Origin: Desulfonema magnum
Lineage (GTDB): Bacteria > Desulfobacterota > Desulfobacteria > Desulfobacterales > 4be13
Length of the DNA stretch: 64,000 nt
Reading direction: 5' to 3'
NCBI RefSeq assembly: GCF_017377395.1
Contig: NZ_CP061800.1
Location: 7,735,001-7,799,000 of the forward strand
Both the position numbers and the translations under genes were made by a program. Shown piece by piece: positions 36,425-45,093 of the stretch (the first letter of the stretch is position 1; every line of letters begins with the position of its first letter). The notes under the pieces were generated by a model, which was given only the letters and a program-made list of their open reading frames with translations, was not told where the DNA came from and ran no database searches.

Positions 36425-36495
36425 TTTTTCCTAACACCTAACACCTGACACCTAACACCTAACACTTAACACCTGACACCTAACACCTAACACAT
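36425..36495. repeat. 10/11-bp TAACACCTAACACCT tandem array
   Basis: Repeated CTAACACCT/CTGACACCT units, about seven copies, directly beyond the 3' end of the GAF-HlyD gene. Similar arrays occur at 40175-40205, 47680-47735 and 51474-51580. Confidence 0.9.
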
Positions 36496-36499
36496 TTTT

Positions 36500-37822
36500 C
36501 TAAAGCCCGATAAAACTCCGCAGCTTAATCAGGGGCTTTCTCAGAATCTGAATTCCCAAGCGGGTGGATTCGCCCAAAATTTTTGCAGCGCCTTTCTGAC
36601 CCGGCTGAATTTGGGGAATTTTATCGCTCCAGACTGCTTCTGCAAGTACCGACGGGACCTGATTTTCCGAAAGCTTAATTTCAAAGCCGATTCTTGTGAT
36701 GACCGCGGGAAGGGTCTGAAACGGATCACTGTCCAAACGAATCTTCACCCTGGCCCCCTCTTTAAGAAATCCCACATCGCTCGCCGGGACCATAATACGA
36801 ATCTTGGTCTGGGAAGGGTCCGCCACGCTGAGAACAACCTGCCCTGTCTGAAGTGCGGCTCCGACAAGGGCATCCGGATCATCCAGTACAATGACCCCCG
36901 GGTTTCCGGCATGAACCTCGGCACGGTCCCGCTGTTTTCCAAAGAAAACCACATCTGCCTGGGCACGCTCCACCTCTAATTGCTGAACCGGCAATTCTGC
37001 TCTGGCTTCCCGGTCCCGGTGGGCTGCACCTTCCAGACGGATAAGCTTTGCCCGGGCCACGGCAACACTCCGGCGGGCTTCATCCAGACGCTTGTCCAGT
37101 ACCCGGGCATCATATCGAAACAATACAGTATTTTTTTTCACCCACTGACCCGGGAGAACAAGAAGGTCTTTTAAAATCCCGTCCATTGGCGCGAAAATAT
37201 GATGCGGACGGTCCGGAACTACCTGCATCGGGGCCGTGACACTCGATGTCACTGGCAATGCAAGAAAAAACAGCAAAATTAAAATCATTGCTGTTTGCAT
37301 TATGCGTGTTTTGGAGTGAATCCTGGTACGCTGACGGACCAGGCCGTGTCCCAGGAAAAGAGCGGCGTGCTGGAGCAGTTCCACATCCCCTTTTTCCCAG
37401 CCAAGACCGTTCCAGCGTTCCAGCCAAAGCGCATAAGGAACAGGTGCTTTTGCATCTCTGTCCAGCCAGAGCGGGAGCCACAATATACTGGTCCCTCCCA
37501 TGGCCGCCTGTACTTTTCTGAGAGGAGCGGAATGCGGGAAAGCATCTTTCCCCTCAGACACATGGGGAAGGATGACAGGGTCCTGTCGTTTCCGATATTC
37601 CCGGCGCAACATTTCCACAGCATCAGCAAATGAAGTGTCCTGGGCAGCCATGCCGCCGCCAGTTACCGCAAGAATCGGATGCTTTCCGCTCAGACGGACA
37701 AGAACGGCCCGGTCCACACGGACAATTTCTGAAATACGGTTTACGACAAGCGCAGCCGCTTCCTGGGATAAAGGGGTGGAAAGCACTGCTGAACACAAGC
37801 GGATAAACCGCGCCAGAACCAT
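36500..37822 (-). CDS. GAF-domain HlyD-type membrane-fusion adaptor
   Basis: A 440-residue protein with a GAF-like sensory domain at the N-terminus (about residues 10-165: AALVVNRISEIVRVDRAVLVRL through VELLQHAALFLG). One transmembrane helix (~185-205, MILILLFFLALPV) and a periplasmic adaptor part with biotinyl-lipoyl and alpha-helical hairpin segments (GILKDLLVLPGQWVKKN, KRLDEARRSVAVARA) follow. It pairs with the next gene, another HlyD protein. An upstream in-frame TTG at 37933 would add residues encoded by a 9-bp repeat array; the ATG at 37822 begins the conserved part. Confidence 0.75.
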   Translation of the reverse strand: MVLARFIRLCSAVLSTPLSQEAAALVVNRISEIVRVDRAVLVRLSGKHPILAVTGGGMAAQDTSFADAVEMLRREYRKRQDPVILPHVSEGKDAFPHSAPLRKVQAAMGGTSILWLPLWLDRDAKAPVPYALWLERWNGLGWEKGDVELLQHAALFLGHGLVRQRTRIHSKTRIMQTAMILILLFFLALPVTSSVTAPMQVVPDRPHHIFAPMDGILKDLLVLPGQWVKKNTVLFRYDARVLDKRLDEARRSVAVARAKLIRLEGAAHRDREARAELPVQQLEVERAQADVVFFGKQRDRAEVHAGNPGVIVLDDPDALVGAALQTGQVVLSVADPSQTKIRIMVPASDVGFLKEGARVKIRLDSDPFQTLPAVITRIGFEIKLSENQVPSVLAEAVWSDKIPQIQPGQKGAAKILGESTRLGIQILRKPLIKLRSFIGL

Positions 37823-37904
37823 TTCACGCGTTAACTCACCCTTACCCGGCTGCTGACCGGGAACCTGCTGTCCCTGTCCGCGATTATAAATCTGCCCGGT
37901 TTCA

Positions 37905-38010
37905 GGTTTCAAATTTCGAGTTTCAAGTTTCAAATTTCAAATTTCAAATTTCGGGTTTCAAGTTTCAAGTTTCAATTTTCGAGTTTCGAGTTTCGAGTTT
38001 CAATTTTCAA
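37905..38010 (-). repeat. 9-bp tandem repeats at the adaptor gene junction
   Basis: Runs of the AAGTTTCGA/AAATTTCAA type, about 10 copies, span the end of one HlyD gene and the upstream region of the next. They supply the last residues of the second adaptor (ELKIETRNSKLEN) and the optional first residues of the GAF-HlyD frame. Confidence 0.85.
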
Positions 38011-38763
38011 TTCACTGTCACTAATACGGACCTCGCCCTTCATACCCGACAATAAATTTTTTTCTGATTTCTCTACATTCCAGATCACCTGGGCTGTATT
38101 ACTGAGTTCATCTACTTCCGGGACCACGGCCTCCACGGTTCCGGAAACTGAAATTTCCAAGTCATGCACTTCAAATGTGTGGGTGGCACCTTTTTCCAGC
38201 TTGACTGCCAGGCGGGAAGGAATATTTGCCACAGCCCGGAGTTTCCCGGGAGCAACCACTTCCACTACTGGCTGTCCCGCGGTCACCCATTCATGAGGTT
38301 GTACATGACGACGAATGACAGTACACTGAAAAGGAGCCAGAATCTGTGATTTGGAAATCTGCCGCTTAAAAATCTGGATGTCCGTATAAGTGACATCCTT
38401 TTGTGTCTTGGCTTCGGCCAGTTCTTCATCCGTTGCCAGACCTCGTTGCAGAAGTCGCTCCAGGTTTTTTACTTTAACATTGAGATGTCTGAGGGAAAGC
38501 TCGCTCCGTTTCTTTTGCAGATCCAGATCTCCCACATTCACACGGGCAATAACAGCGCCTTTTCTTACGGCGCTTCCTGCATCAACTTTCAGGCTGGTCA
38601 GAACACCGGAACGTTCTGCGGAAAGCACTGCTTTTTGTGTGGCCTCAAAAATGACCGGATAAGTTTCCTGTGCGCTTGCACATGGCGCTGACAACCAAAG
38701 TGTACAGACAAAAACAAAAATGTATGTTCTGAACAAGTGCTTCTTTTTTTCAAATGGCTTCAT
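37972..38763 (-). CDS. HlyD family periplasmic adaptor subunit
   Basis: A 263-residue adaptor. An N-terminal signal or anchor segment (residues ~12-31, YIFVFVCTLWLSAPCASA) is followed by a lipoyl half-motif (LKVDAGSAVRKGAVIARVN), a helical hairpin (KKRSELSLRHLNVKVKNLER) and beta domains. It likely bridges an inner-membrane component and an outer-membrane TolC protein. The upstream gene on the minus strand has not been seen. The C-terminal residues come from the 9-bp repeat. Confidence 0.82.
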   Translation of the reverse strand: MKPFEKKKHLFRTYIFVFVCTLWLSAPCASAQETYPVIFEATQKAVLSAERSGVLTSLKVDAGSAVRKGAVIARVNVGDLDLQKKRSELSLRHLNVKVKNLERLLQRGLATDEELAEAKTQKDVTYTDIQIFKRQISKSQILAPFQCTVIRRHVQPHEWVTAGQPVVEVVAPGKLRAVANIPSRLAVKLEKGATHTFEVHDLEISVSGTVEAVVPEVDELSNTAQVIWNVEKSEKNLLSGMKGEVRISDSELKIETRNSKLEN

Positions 38764-38789
38764 TATCGTCTTCCTTAAAATTAAAAAAA

Positions 38790-38860
38790 CTACAGGGAAA
38801 GGGGATAAGAAGGGGAATTTTCCTTTCCTTTCCTTTCCTTATCCGACATCCCTGTAATTG
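38790..38860. promoter_or_regulatory. Palindromic element upstream of the HlyD gene
   Basis: TACAGGGAAAGGGGATAAGAAGGGG and a distal TCCCTGTA form interrupted arms (TACAGGGA/TCCCTGTA) 27 bp upstream of the start codon at 38763. A closely similar layout (TACATGGA...TTCCATGTA) occurs at 40228-40289. Shared control is plausible. Confidence 0.5.
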
Positions 38861-39297
38861 TTGACAGATTTTCAAAACATACACATCTCAGTTATAATTT
38901 GCAAGTTTTAATACCCGATGTTCAGGTTTTTTTCTGTTGACTGAACTTATTGGTAATTTTTAAGCTGGATTTCTACATATAAAGATATAAATTCAGTAGG
39001 TTATATTTTTAAATTTTGAAAAAAGAATATTTACCCCTAAATTTTAACGCTTTGAATCTGGAAGAATATCTGAAAATGGCTGGTAGGCCGGATGTGAAAT
39101 AGGCCGGGCAAATTGAAGCAAAAGACTATTGAACGCGGTATTCAAAGGCAGAGTTACCCTAAGGACATGAGATGCATTTGACATCGAATCCATAATAAAT
39201 TTAAGGTAATAATGAGGATCAGAACGCAGTGTTCCCACGCGAAGCGCGGGAACAAGATGGAAGGAATTTTTTGGTCGTTTTCACCAAATCCCTGATA
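38861..39297. other. Intergenic region with one REP-like palindrome
   Basis: No gene is supported. A short palindrome GTTCCCACGCGAAGCGCGGGAAC lies at 39230-39252. The remaining bases are AT-rich. A 64-codon frame at 39044-39238 has no recognised similarity. Confidence 0.5.
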
Positions 39298-39693
39298 CTA
39301 TTTCTCAAATTTGGGAGAGCCGCCGGATTCGATTTTCATCTCCTTTTTTGCACCAGGAACTTGTTCTTCCTTCACAGAGGAAACTTCTTCCTCTTTTTCA
39401 GGGGAAGGTTCCTCTACAACAGGCTCACTGCTTGATATTTTAAGAAGGCTCTGAGGTTCCTGCTCAAGGGCATCCTGTCGCCAGCTCATTTCGATCACCA
39501 GTTTTTCCTTACCTTTTTTCTCTCCGGCCTCAATCTCAAAATCAATCTGTTGGGAGGGTTTCAACACCACAAATTCTTTACCGCTTTCAATACAAACCGT
39601 GCCTTCCTTGAAGCTTTTCACAACATCATCAAGAATTGTTTTTACCGCATCTGCATCCATGGTTTTCTTTATTTTTACTTCGCTTTTTTTCAT
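39298..39693 (-). CDS. Amphi-Trp domain protein
   Basis: A 131-residue protein. The first 75 residues fit the amphi-Trp domain: VKTILDDVVKSFKEGTVCI, FVVLKPSQQIDFEIEAGEKKGKEKLVIEMSWRQ with the characteristic aromatic SW pair. The rest is an acidic, low-complexity tail rich in Glu, Lys, Ser and Pro. Amphi-Trp proteins accompany the GAK gene group described in family collections and have unknown function. AGGAGGAATA precedes ATG 39693. Confidence 0.82.
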   Translation of the reverse strand: MKKSEVKIKKTMDADAVKTILDDVVKSFKEGTVCIESGKEFVVLKPSQQIDFEIEAGEKKGKEKLVIEMSWRQDALEQEPQSLLKISSSEPVVEEPSPEKEEEVSSVKEEQVPGAKKEMKIESGGSPKFEK

Positions 39694-39702
39694 TATTCCT
39701 CC

Positions 39703-40020
39703 TTAGTTGGGTTGAATCAGTTTTATGCTCTTCCCGCTATTTTCCTGATGCAAATCATGTTTCGCTGTTTTGATTTTGCTATCAGTTTTTTTTACATCCA
39801 AAGTTTTCAAGGGCTTTTCCTTTTTTTTCTTCATCTCGGCAATTCTTTTTTCAGCTTTTTTCAAAAACTTTTCCAGTGTGTTGTCTATGGCATTGTCCGT
39901 GTCTAATTTTTTGCCAAAGACCTTGGCATCCTTCTTTGCTTTTTCTAATCGTTCAGCCAGATCAAGACGAACATTGAAGATAACCCTTTTGGTCTCGATT
40001 TCTTTTTTAAACACACTCAT
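39703..40020 (-). CDS. Small RHH-like protein with Lys-rich tail
   Basis: A 105-residue protein. The N-terminal part (KRVIFNVRLDLAERLEKAKKDAKVFGKKLDTDNAIDNTL) has the beta-strand plus two helices of ribbon-helix-helix (CopG/ParD-like) proteins. Residues 55-105 are highly charged. It could regulate transcription of this divergent locus. It lies 9 bp upstream of the amphi-Trp gene and shares its direction. The assignment is by pattern only. Confidence 0.55.
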   Translation of the reverse strand: MSVFKKEIETKRVIFNVRLDLAERLEKAKKDAKVFGKKLDTDNAIDNTLEKFLKKAEKRIAEMKKKKEKPLKTLDVKKTDSKIKTAKHDLHQENSGKSIKLIQPN

Positions 40021-40227
40021 TTTTTATCCATTTAAAAATAAAAATTATAATCCTTGATTGTCAGATTATTATTAGATTGGCATTAAAAATTTATTAAGAA
40101 CTTAACCCTCTTGTTTTTTTATAAACGGCCATGAGCTGCCGGTCACAAAGAATGATGAAAATTTTGCTGGTTTTCCTAACACTTAACACCTGACACCTAA
40201 CACTTTCATATAAAAAATAAAATCTGT

Positions 40228-40289
40228 AAAAAATACATGGAAAAGGGATAAAAAAGGGATATTTTTTTTAACCTCCTTCCATGTACTTT
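40228..40289. promoter_or_regulatory. Interrupted palindrome TACATGGA...TCCATGTA
   Basis: Arms TACATGGAA and TTCCATGTA flank AAGGGATAAAAAAGGGAT. It resembles the element at 38790-38860, with the same purine run between the arms. It sits about 210 bp upstream of the RHH-like gene. Confidence 0.45.
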
Positions 40290-40295
40290 TATTAT

Positions 40296-40375
40296 TTTCT
40301 AAAAATTAATAAAAAAAATATTTTTTTGTACATTTTTTGTACAAAAATATTCTTTTATTAATTATTTTTTAGAAA
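40296..40375. promoter_or_regulatory. Long AT-rich palindrome between divergent genes
   Basis: Arms of about 37 to 39 bp run from TTTCTAAAAATTAATAAAA to TTGTAC, then return through GTACAA to TTATTAATTATTTTTTAGAAA. The centre is TTGTAC-N6-GTACAA. It lies between the minus-strand RHH-like gene and the plus-strand GAK genes, where a shared operator would be expected. The rest of 40021-40674 is AT-rich with a short TAACACCTGAC array at 40175-40205. Confidence 0.65.
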
Positions 40376-40674
40376 GTCAAGAGAAAAAAATATAGCGGGA
40401 TATCTAATGAATTTTAGATATTTTGATATTAACAAATTTTTAACATTAATCTAATAGGGGGCTAACAATTAGCGATCATTTTATATTTTTTGCGTGAAAA
40501 TGAAATGGGCTAAGTGTAACCGTGTCAAAAAATCATCAGATATTTTTGTATTTTGAAAATATGGAATTTCAGTTTTACGACGACTCAAACTGATTTTTTG
40601 ATTCCCTTGGCTTTATATTGGAATTCCATTTCACATCAAATATAATATTGTTTTTAATTTAAGGATGGTAAACC

Positions 40675-41838
40675 ATGGAATCAGCTAAATCGGAAAACAA
40701 GATGGAATGTATTTCACTTGTACCTGAAAATATTCCGGAGGAAATCACAGAATCGGATTATCAAAATTTTTTAAAAGTGATTTCCATTGATCTTAACGAA
40801 AAACAAAAAGCCCAGATTGTCAATCCGCCTCAGACCTTTCCTCAGCAGGAAACTGTGCTTGCAGTCCATTGGCATCCTGAGTTTGTACCGATGCATCTGA
40901 TTTCACAGCGTATCAAAGCCACCTTTCCGAACCGGAAGCAAGAGCTTGTTATTCCGACACAACACAATGAAATTATAATTTATAATGGATATGCTGGTGT
41001 GGAGGTGGATTGTTATTCCAAGGGCTTTAATCAGAAAGTTCAGTTGTTGCTTCATTTTGAAAGCGCCAAACTGGAAGAGGCAGGGGTTTTAAAAGAGATG
41101 CTCGCGCATACCTTCAAATACCGGTCTTCCCAGTTATTTGATTTTATACATACCATTACCAAACCGATCGAGGAACGTCTGAATTTGGCAGCCGGGGAAA
41201 CAGGCGTAAGTGACTCTGTGATCCGTTTTGTTCAAACTTATGTAAAAAAAATAGAGCGTCTGTTAGAAGAAAATGCGTCTGTTGTTCCTGTTCACTCGGT
41301 CAAAAACAAACTCCTTCGCAATTTTTTCGACTGTCTGAGAGCTGAATATAATGATGCGCTTATTGACCGCTCCCAAATTTTTCTGACTGCTGTTAAGAAA
41401 GTTGTTAAACAGAATTTTTCTCTGAAATACTTTTACAGAACCTCTGAAATCATCGAAGAAGCCCGTCATCTGGGGGCTGGTATTGTTATCCCCCATCCCG
41501 AACAATTCTGGCCTGTGCTTCTGGCTGAATATGATGTTGACGGCTATGAGGTCTGGAACCCTCAGTCTCAGAGATACACCAAATTTCTGATCTCAGTACT
41601 CAGAAGAAATAACAACCGGCTGAATGCTTCTCAAAGACCACTTCTTGTTTTTATGGGGGATGATACGCATATGGGGGAAAAAACAAGAGACCCGAAAGAA
41701 CAAAACAAAGAGAAAGCCAGTCGTGAAATCGGAATTCAACCGGCCTGGCAAGACATGAACATCCGAAAAACGCTCATTAAGGGAAATTTTAACAGAAGAA
41801 AAGTAATTGAAGAATACAAAAACCGACTTGGTCAGTGA
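40675..41838 (+). CDS. Putative metal-dependent (PHP-like) hydrolase of the GAK neighbourhood
   Basis: A 387-residue protein whose spaced histidines suggest a metal site: VHWHPEFVPM near residue 64-72, PTQHNEIIIY near 100, HFESAK near 125, VIPHPEQFWP near 272 and GDDTHMGEK near 330. This layout recalls the PHP superfamily but I am not certain of the family. It is the first plus-strand gene of the cluster and has AAGGATG before its ATG. A role in phosphoester hydrolysis is an inference. Confidence 0.6.
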   Translation: MESAKSENKMECISLVPENIPEEITESDYQNFLKVISIDLNEKQKAQIVNPPQTFPQQETVLAVHWHPEFVPMHLISQRIKATFPNRKQELVIPTQHNEIIIYNGYAGVEVDCYSKGFNQKVQLLLHFESAKLEEAGVLKEMLAHTFKYRSSQLFDFIHTITKPIEERLNLAAGETGVSDSVIRFVQTYVKKIERLLEENASVVPVHSVKNKLLRNFFDCLRAEYNDALIDRSQIFLTAVKKVVKQNFSLKYFYRTSEIIEEARHLGAGIVIPHPEQFWPVLLAEYDVDGYEVWNPQSQRYTKFLISVLRRNNNRLNASQRPLLVFMGDDTHMGEKTRDPKEQNKEKASREIGIQPAWQDMNIRKTLIKGNFNRRKVIEEYKNRLGQ

Positions 41839-41917
41839 AAAGCTGTCAGTTTTCAGCGATCAGCGATTCGCTGAAAACGAGCAACTGAAAACAAACAACT
41901 GTATGACTGGAAGGGCT

Positions 41918-42184
41918 ATGAGCAAAAACGAACAATTTGAGTACGAATCTTTTCAAGATAATGATAGCATCAGCAAATATCTGCAAGCGCTGATCCAAGG
42001 CTTTGAGAAAGGTAAACTTACGTTTTCTTCCGATCTTGATAATATTGTCCTAGAGCCGAACGGCTTACTTCAGTTTGGTATAAAAGCCAGGAAAAAAGGA
42101 AGTAAAAACAAACTTTCCATAAAAATTTCATGGAAAGATTCAAAAAAGAAAGACACTAACGAAACGATCTTTATCAACTCTTAA
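41918..42184 (+). CDS. Amphi-Trp domain protein, second copy
   Basis: An 88-residue protein nearly entirely composed of one amphi-Trp domain: YESFQDNDSISKYLQALIQGF, then KLTFSSDLDNIVLEPNGLLQFGIKA and KLSIKISWKDSK. It lacks the acidic tail of the copy at 39298-39693. I start at ATG 41918 after GGAAGGG; the longer frame from 41807 begins inside the preceding gene. It lies 11 bp before the next gene. Confidence 0.82.
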   Translation: MSKNEQFEYESFQDNDSISKYLQALIQGFEKGKLTFSSDLDNIVLEPNGLLQFGIKARKKGSKNKLSIKISWKDSKKKDTNETIFINS

Positions 42185-42194
42185 TGCCTAAATT

Positions 42195-43829
42195 ATGCTT
42201 AACAATATCATCGAAAATGCCAAATTTCTCGTTATTGAGACAGAAAGCCAGGTTCAATTAACACACAGCCTGCTTTCTGATTTCAATGAAGACTTGCTGG
42301 AAAAAATTGCTTCAAAAGATGACTATATTGATAATCTCAAGACAACCGTTGAAAATGAATGTTTCTCAGGGCTTCACGGTTTCTCCGGTTTAGATAATGA
42401 AGGCATTAACGCCATCCGTTCTATCCATATTATAAGTGTCAATCTGGAGAGAATTGCGGATTACTGTGTCAATATTGCAAAACAACTTCATTATTTGTCC
42501 GAGGTTTCTTTTATACATAAATATGATTATAAAAAAATGTTCTCTGAAATGCAAATCGCCTTGTCCAAAATTACACAGGTATTTGATGGAAGAGACCTGT
42601 CCGGTGCTTTGGATATATGCAGGGCTGAATATAATCTTGACATGCTGTATAAAGAAAATTTTGACTGTATGATGGCTGATCTGCGTGAGGGATATGATAC
42701 TGAAAATATCATCACAGTTATCTTTATTTTTCGTTACCTGGAACGGATCGGAGATTCTCTGCTGAATATCGGAGAAGCCCTGATCTTTGCCATTATCGGC
42801 GACAGAATCAAAATTCGGCAGTTTGAGGCACTACAGAAAACCCTGACCGAATCCGGATTTGAGGGAACACTTTCAGATATTGATTTTACGTCTATCTGGG
42901 GGTCAAGGTCCGGCTGCCGAATCAGCAAGGTCAGCAACAGGAACCCGTCCGGTTTCAAAGCTCAGGGGATATTTAAGGAAGGTGTTGTAAAAAAGATCAA
43001 GCTGGAGCAGGAAAATATCAGACGCTGGGAGAAGATATTTCCGGGTCTCGCACCGAGAATTTTCGGATACTATGAAAAACATGACACCGCATCACTTCTG
43101 ATCGAATTTCTCCCCGGATGCACCCTGGATCAGATTATTCTGACCGAAAGCAATGAAATCATACGAAATGTCATATTTATCTTTGAACAGACATTGAGTG
43201 AAATATGGGAAACCACTAAAAAACAAGGACAATTTCAGACGGATTATATGCGGCAGTTAAAATCAAGACTTGATGCAACACGCCGTGTGCATCCTTTTTT
43301 TTACAGACGTGAGAAATATATTGAATTACTGAGAGTTTCTTCTTCAAAAGATATGATCGCAACATGTGAGGAGATAGAGAAAGACATCCCCTCACCTTTT
43401 GTCATATTTATTCACGGGGATTTTAATTTCAATAACATTGTCTATAATCATGAAGAGCAGAAAATAAATTATATTGATCTGTACCGGTCAAGGGATGCTG
43501 ACTATGTTCAGGATGCGTCGGTTTTTTTAATTTCCAATTTCAGACTTCCTGTTTTTAAAACGCATCTGAGAGTTCGCCTTAATGAGGTGATTCAGCATTT
43601 TTTTGAAGTTTTTTCTCATTTTGCCCGAAAAAATAACGACAAAACATTTGAAATTCGAATGGCGCTGGCACTGGCAAGATCCTTTTACACATCCACCCGA
43701 TTTGAAATGAACTATGGATTTGCCAGAGAAATGTTTTTGAGATCTCATTTTTTGATGGAAAGAATCATAGAACATAAAGGAAAATCGTGGGAAACGTTTA
43801 AACTGCCTACGGAAGTACTTTTTTATTGA
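42195..43829 (+). CDS. PhoU-domain and aminoglycoside-phosphotransferase-like kinase fusion
   Basis: A 544-residue two-domain protein. The N-terminal ~210 residues look like two PhoU helical bundles (IHIISVNLERIADYCVNIAKQL; FIFRYLERIGDSLLNIGEAL). The C-terminal part (~260-520) is an APH-fold kinase with the catalytic loop FIHGDFNFNNIVYN near 405 and the metal-binding IDLYRS near 425. It could phosphorylate a small molecule or protein under phosphate control. It lies in the GAK cluster between the amphi-Trp and ATP-grasp genes. Confidence 0.78.
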   Translation: MLNNIIENAKFLVIETESQVQLTHSLLSDFNEDLLEKIASKDDYIDNLKTTVENECFSGLHGFSGLDNEGINAIRSIHIISVNLERIADYCVNIAKQLHYLSEVSFIHKYDYKKMFSEMQIALSKITQVFDGRDLSGALDICRAEYNLDMLYKENFDCMMADLREGYDTENIITVIFIFRYLERIGDSLLNIGEALIFAIIGDRIKIRQFEALQKTLTESGFEGTLSDIDFTSIWGSRSGCRISKVSNRNPSGFKAQGIFKEGVVKKIKLEQENIRRWEKIFPGLAPRIFGYYEKHDTASLLIEFLPGCTLDQIILTESNEIIRNVIFIFEQTLSEIWETTKKQGQFQTDYMRQLKSRLDATRRVHPFFYRREKYIELLRVSSSKDMIATCEEIEKDIPSPFVIFIHGDFNFNNIVYNHEEQKINYIDLYRSRDADYVQDASVFLISNFRLPVFKTHLRVRLNEVIQHFFEVFSHFARKNNDKTFEIRMALALARSFYTSTRFEMNYGFAREMFLRSHFLMERIIEHKGKSWETFKLPTEVLFY

Positions 43830-44121
43830 AACTCGAAACTCGAAACTTGAAACTTGAAACTTGAAACTTGAAACTTGAAACTTGAAACTTGAAACTTGAA
43901 ACTTGAAACTTGAAACTTGAAACTTGAAACTCGAAACTCGAAACTTGAAACTTGAAACTCGAAACTTGAAACTTGAAACTTGAAACTTGAAACTTGGGAT
44001 TTGAAACTTGAAACTTGAAACTTGAAACTTGAAACTTGGGATTTGAAACTTGAAACTTGAACAGTAAGAGATGATAGGTTCCGATTTCAAGTTTCAAGTT
44101 TCAAGTTTCAAGTTTCGAGTG
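43827..44121. repeat. 9-bp tandem array AAACTTGAA with an inverted tail
   Basis: About 27 copies of the AAACTTGAA/AAACTCGAA unit run from 43827 to 44062. After a 25-bp spacer the unit reappears inverted (TTTCAAGTT) for about four copies up to 44121. Together they could form a long hairpin. The array sits directly upstream of the ATP-grasp gene. Confidence 0.95.
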
Positions 44122-44145
44122 TATTTCTCATTTATAGGAGATGAT

Positions 44146-45021
44146 ATGCCCAAAATAGGCGTTGTAGGAACTTTGGACGGATGGTCCTCGGAAAAACTGG
44201 CCGATACTGTGTCTGACATAACGGGCCATCGGCTTCTCATAGATTTGAAAAAAATTTGTCTGGATTTCTCCACCGGAGAGGCGTGGTACGGAGATACAGA
44301 TCTGTCAACGTTGGATGCTCTGATTATCAAAAAAGTCGGAGCGCGTTATTCTCCTGATCTTTTGGATCGGTTAGAGATACTCAGATTTCTGAATGAAAAG
44401 GGATTAAAGATGTTTTCGGCCCCGCTGAATATCATGCGGGTTCTGGATCGGCTCAGTTGCACAGTGACACTCCAGGCAAACGATATTCCCATGCCCCCGA
44501 CAACGATTACAGAGGATATCAGCGAAGCAGTAAAAACAGTGGAAAAATATGGCGAAGCAGTTTTCAAGCCTCTCTATACTTCCAAAGCCAAGGGAATGAT
44601 TGTCATTAAATCAGGACATGTCACCTTGCAGGAAGTTGAGAATTTTAAGAAAACAAATTCAATGATGTATATTCAGAAACGGATTGATCACCGAGGCAAG
44701 GACCTGGGCATTGCCTTCCTCGGGGGGAAATATCTGACAACGTATGCACGATGTGGTGACAAGCTCTCCTGGAACACCACCACCCGCTCCGGAGGCAAAT
44801 ACGAAGCTTATACGCCTTCGGACGAGACCATTGCACTGGCCCGGAAGGCACAGAACCTTTTCGGCCTTGATTTTACCTGTGTGGATGTGGCAGAGACAAA
44901 AGACGGTCCGCTGGTATTTGAGGTGTCTGCTTTTGGCGGCTTCCGAGGCATTCAGACCGCCAGCGGCCTGGATGCCGCGAAACTTTATGTTGAGTATGTG
45001 TTAGAGAGAATCAAAAAGTAA
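44146..45021 (+). CDS. GAK-type ATP-grasp enzyme
   Basis: A 291-residue RimK-like ATP-grasp protein: IGVVGTLDGWSSEKLAD at the start, an ATP-binding region with AVFKPLYTSKAKGM, and a final segment VFEVSAFGGFRG. The usual metal-binding E-x-N is E-V-S here. It likely forms an amide or peptide bond on an unknown substrate. The ATG at 44146 has GGAG at -6; a longer frame from 44071 is translated repeat. It belongs with the HprK-B and CofD-like genes that follow. Confidence 0.85.
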   Translation: MPKIGVVGTLDGWSSEKLADTVSDITGHRLLIDLKKICLDFSTGEAWYGDTDLSTLDALIIKKVGARYSPDLLDRLEILRFLNEKGLKMFSAPLNIMRVLDRLSCTVTLQANDIPMPPTTITEDISEAVKTVEKYGEAVFKPLYTSKAKGMIVIKSGHVTLQEVENFKKTNSMMYIQKRIDHRGKDLGIAFLGGKYLTTYARCGDKLSWNTTTRSGGKYEAYTPSDETIALARKAQNLFGLDFTCVDVAETKDGPLVFEVSAFGGFRGIQTASGLDAAKLYVEYVLERIKK

Positions 45022-45093
45022 GGCAATTAGTGAGCAACTTCTAATTCTCCATTATCAATCATCAATTATCAATTATCAAAAGGTTCTGAACAA

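Noticed and set aside
39044..39238. 64-codon minus-strand frame upstream of the amphi-Trp gene
   Set aside because: No similarity recognised, no ribosome-binding site, and the frame begins in a REP-like palindrome.
43527..44097. Minus-strand frames encoding FKFQVSS repeats
   Set aside because: They are translations of the 9-bp tandem array, without a biological start or known domain.
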